Origin: an uncultured Selenomonadales bacterium | GTDB lineage: Bacteria > Bacillota_C > Negativicutes > Selenomonadales > Selenomonadaceae | Length of the DNA: 8,574 bases | Direction: 5' to 3' | Assembly: GCA_937916025.1 (NCBI GenBank) | Contig: CALGGX010000483.1 | Coordinates: forward strand, 1-8,574 | In this document: positions 7,055 through 8,574 of the stretch, in pieces | Numbering within the stretch: position 1 is the stretch's first letter | How the letters are laid out: the number at the start of each line of letters is the position of its first letter | Program-made: the position numbers and the translations under genes | The notes under the pieces: generated by a model | What the model was told of the DNA's origin: nothing | The model's database searches: none | Seen by the model: the letters and a program-made list of their open reading frames with translations, nothing else

Positions 7055-7495
7055 TTAATCCCTGCTCTCCAAACGGCGTTGCGCCATCGATTGAAATTCT
7101 GCATTGCCGTAATTTACGAACGGCTCGATTGAAATGCCGCCGCGCACGCTGAAATGTCCGATCACTTCGAGATATCTCGGCGCGAGCAATTTGATCAAAT
7201 CATTTGCGATGGTGTTGACGGCGTCTTCATGAAACGTGCCGTGATTGCGAAAACTCGTCAAATACAGTTTCAGCGATTTGCTTTCGACGAGTTTTTTGTC
7301 GGGAATGTAATTGATCTCGATCTTGGCGAAATCCGGCTGATGCGTCACGGGGCAGATACAAGTGAACTCTTCGCAATTGAGCTTGACGAAATAATTCCGC
7401 GCGGAGTTTTTATTTTCGATCGCCTCGAGAAAATCCGGCGAGTATTCAAAGTGATAGTCCGTTTGATGCCCGAGGCTTTTCAATTTATCCGACAT
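7055..7495 (-). CDS. queF: NADPH-dependent 7-cyano-7-deazaguanine reductase, type I QueF
   Basis: QueF reduces the nitrile of preQ0 to the amine of preQ1, a step in making queuosine for tRNA, and acts in the cytosol. The 146-residue single-domain form is the Bacillus YkvM type, not the longer two-domain E. coli type. [13 protein letters not shown] at 44-56 holds the nucleophile Cys48, which forms the thioimide, and Asp55. ESKSLKLY at 71-78 is the QueF signature; [10 protein letters not shown] at 82-91 holds the substrate-binding His89-Glu90. The ATG at 7495 is preceded by an in-frame stop, so it is the first possible start. The best ribosome binding site, GGGAG at 7508-7512, is a rather long 12 bases away. 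No other queuosine gene (queC, queD, queE) is adjacent. The pyridoxal kinase gene follows after four bases. Confidence 0.97.
   Translation of the reverse strand: MSDKLKSLGHQTDYHFEYSPDFLEAIENKNSARNYFVKLNCEEFTCICPVTHQPDFAKIEINYIPDKKLVESKSLKLYLTSFRNHGTFHEDAVNTIANDLIKLLAPRYLEVIGHFSVRGGISIEPFVNYGNAEFQSMAQRRLESRD
7059..7063 (-). promoter_or_regulatory. Ribosome binding site for a TTG start (pyridoxal kinase gene)
   Basis: The minus strand reads AGGGA inside the end of queF, eight bases before TTG 7050. It supports this rare start over the in-frame ATG at 7104. Confidence 0.55.
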
Positions 7496-7540
7496 TCAAC
7501 ATTCATTCTCCCATTCTCTAATTATTCATTACGCATTCCT

Positions 7541-7568
7541 AATTACGAATTACGAATTACGAATTACG
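7541..7568. repeat. Perfect heptamer repeat AATTACG x4
   Basis: Four perfect tandem copies of AATTACG fill 7541-7568. Degenerate 7-base units continue on both sides (AATTATT, CATTACG, CATTCCT before; CATTAAT after), giving eight in-phase units over 7520-7575. The last one overlaps the stop codon of the rightmost gene. The tract occupies most of the only intergenic gap. I see no stem-loop with a T-run that would make it a terminator, and no clear promoter. Confidence 0.9.
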
Positions 7569-7570
7569 CA

Positions 7571-8574
7571 TTAATATTCAAATCCGCTGAGTTTCAACAG
7601 CAAAAATTCTTCTTCGTCTTTGCTCAACGCCTGACCCTGCAACATCTTGCGAACAACCGCCTGCATTTTGAACAGCCGACGCCGCTCGTCGAAATTGAAA
7701 TACATGTTCATGTCGTCGAGCGTCCGAAGCGCGAGCTCAATCGACTCGTCACTCACATCATTTTCGGAACGCCGATCGCAAATCCAACCGATCGCCAGCA
7801 CGCAACAGATCGCTTCGTCGATCGAGATCTTTTGCGAAAGGATCGCGTCGCACAGATCTTTGACCACGCCGGCTTTGCTGATCTTTGCGTTTGTCGGCTT
7901 GCCGTCGAGGTAAAATACCAGTCCGATCGCGTACGAGCTGAATTGAATGTTGCTCTTCGACCCGCGCCCGACCACGCCGATATCGCGCTTGAAGCAATTG
8001 TAAATCCAATCGATCTGAGTTTTCGTCTTGGCGTGCGTGTACAGGCAGGCATTGAGATATCTTTCGTCGCCGTGCAACTTCTCAAGCCGATTGAGTTGAT
8101 CTTCGGACGCGCACATGCTCATTGCGAAAATCGCCTGCAATTTCGTGTTCGTATTCGACGACGAGCTCCAATAATCGCGGAGGCTGATGCCCTGCAGATC
8201 GCTGTCGAGTTGCATCATGCAGAAGTTTGCCAATTGCTTTTTCTGAGCGTCCGACCAATTGCCGCCGATCTTCCGAGCGATTATAAAACATCTCTGCTTG
8301 AATTCATTGCTGCGCGTATTGCCGAGCATGCGCAGGATCGGAACCGCGAAATCGTCTGTATTGCCCGCCGTGCAGACGCTGTTGACGAGCGTGCGGATCT
8401 CTTTCGCGATCGCGGACTTCTTCGATATGAATGCCTTGCCGTAGAGATTTTCGTAATTCCGGCAGGGTTGCTCGATGTTGTTCAAAACCGCATCAGGTTT
8501 TAAATTCGTGCCGACGCGCGGGACGATCTTGTTCTTCTTGTCGGAGCTGAAATCGGTGTGAATGGAAATGTCGA
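7571..8574 (-). CDS. Uncharacterised protein, C-terminal part (start beyond window)
   Basis: The frame is open from the right edge to a TAA at 7571-7573, giving 333 complete codons. A TTG occurs at 8485, but it has no ribosome binding site and the frame continues upstream to 8574 with ordinary codon use, so the true start is probably outside. I do not recognise the family. The visible part is soluble, with no membrane segment. After an N-terminal stretch rich in D, N, K and S, it consists of alternating amphipathic, probably helical segments that could be a HEAT-like or other all-alpha fold. There are eleven cysteines, including a Cys-Cys pair in EAICCVLAIGWICDRR, and none is arranged as an obvious metal-binding CxxC pair. 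It ends in an acidic/hydrophobic helix (SKDEEEFLLLKLSGFEY). The 75-base gap to queF leaves open whether the two are co-transcribed. Confidence 0.8.
   Translation of the reverse strand, partial: DISIHTDFSSDKKNKIVPRVGTNLKPDAVLNNIEQPCRNYENLYGKAFISKKSAIAKEIRTLVNSVCTAGNTDDFAVPILRMLGNTRSNEFKQRCFIIARKIGGNWSDAQKKQLANFCMMQLDSDLQGISLRDYWSSSSNTNTKLQAIFAMSMCASEDQLNRLEKLHGDERYLNACLYTHAKTKTQIDWIYNCFKRDIGVVGRGSKSNIQFSSYAIGLVFYLDGKPTNAKISKAGVVKDLCDAILSQKISIDEAICCVLAIGWICDRRSENDVSDESIELALRTLDDMNMYFNFDERRRLFKMQAVVRKMLQGQALSKDEEEFLLLKLSGFEY

Noticed and set aside
2041..7294. Heptamer AAACTCG over-represented and strand-biased, a possible Chi-like site for AddAB
   Set aside because: Most of about 16 copies are in one reading phase as Lys-Leu (AAA CTC G), and all genes are on the same strand. 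Codon choice explains both the enrichment and the strand bias, so no recombination signal can be claimed.
7496..7570. A preQ1 riboswitch upstream of queF
   Set aside because: queF genes are often controlled by preQ1, but I find neither the C-rich loop nor the A-rich tail of a class I preQ1 aptamer. The space is taken up by heptamer repeats.
7154..8503. NYELRITNY-like repeated peptide in a plus-strand frame
   Set aside because: This peptide is what the AATTACG heptamer tract reads as in that frame. The frame runs antisense through queF and the rightmost gene, so the peptide has no independent support.

Overview
The window is a nearly gap-free block of protein-coding DNA in which every gene I can support reads on the minus strand. 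Read right to left, the order is: an unrecognised partial gene, queF, a pyridoxal-kinase-like gene, addB, rbgA (ylqF), rnhB, and a partial gene for a protein with a glutamine/asparagine-rich repeat tail. The last six sit within 20 bases of each other or overlap, so they look like one transcription unit. The 75-base spacer between the first gene and queF is the only real intergenic gap. No RNA gene, mobile element, CRISPR array or convincing terminator is visible.

The contents suggest a Firmicutes-type bacterium of roughly balanced GC. The pointers are AddB (the AddAB recombination nuclease rather than RecBCD), the rbgA-rnhB pair as in Bacillus, a short type I QueF of the Bacillus YkvM kind, and purine-rich ribosome binding sites. 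Negativicutes (for example Selenomonas relatives) is my guess at a class; this is inference and the window alone does not settle it.

Region by region: 1-1370 encodes an N-terminal domain of about 290 residues followed by a charge-free PQFNQ-type repeat that runs off the left edge. Its place after rnhB matches B. subtilis ylqG. 1391-2074 is RNase HII and 2071-2958 is the ribosome-assembly GTPase RbgA, whose usual NKxD motif reads CKSD. 2951-6211 is AddB with a Walker A motif, a nuclease domain and the four iron-sulfur cysteines, but no addA is adjacent. 6223-7050 is the PdxY-like kinase and 7055-7495 is QueF. 7494-7575 is a degenerate 7-base periodic tract. 7571-8574 is the C-terminal part of an unknown cysteine-containing, apparently helical protein.

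The genes belong to separate housekeeping jobs: queuosine synthesis, vitamin B6 salvage, double-strand break repair, 50S maturation, and ribonucleotide or RNA:DNA hybrid removal. I see no evidence for a new multi-gene system. The items most worth a second look are the Q/N repeat protein, the enrichment of short palindromes (CCGCGCGG and CGATCG), the RbgA G4 substitution, the heptamer tract, and the orphan cysteine-rich gene.
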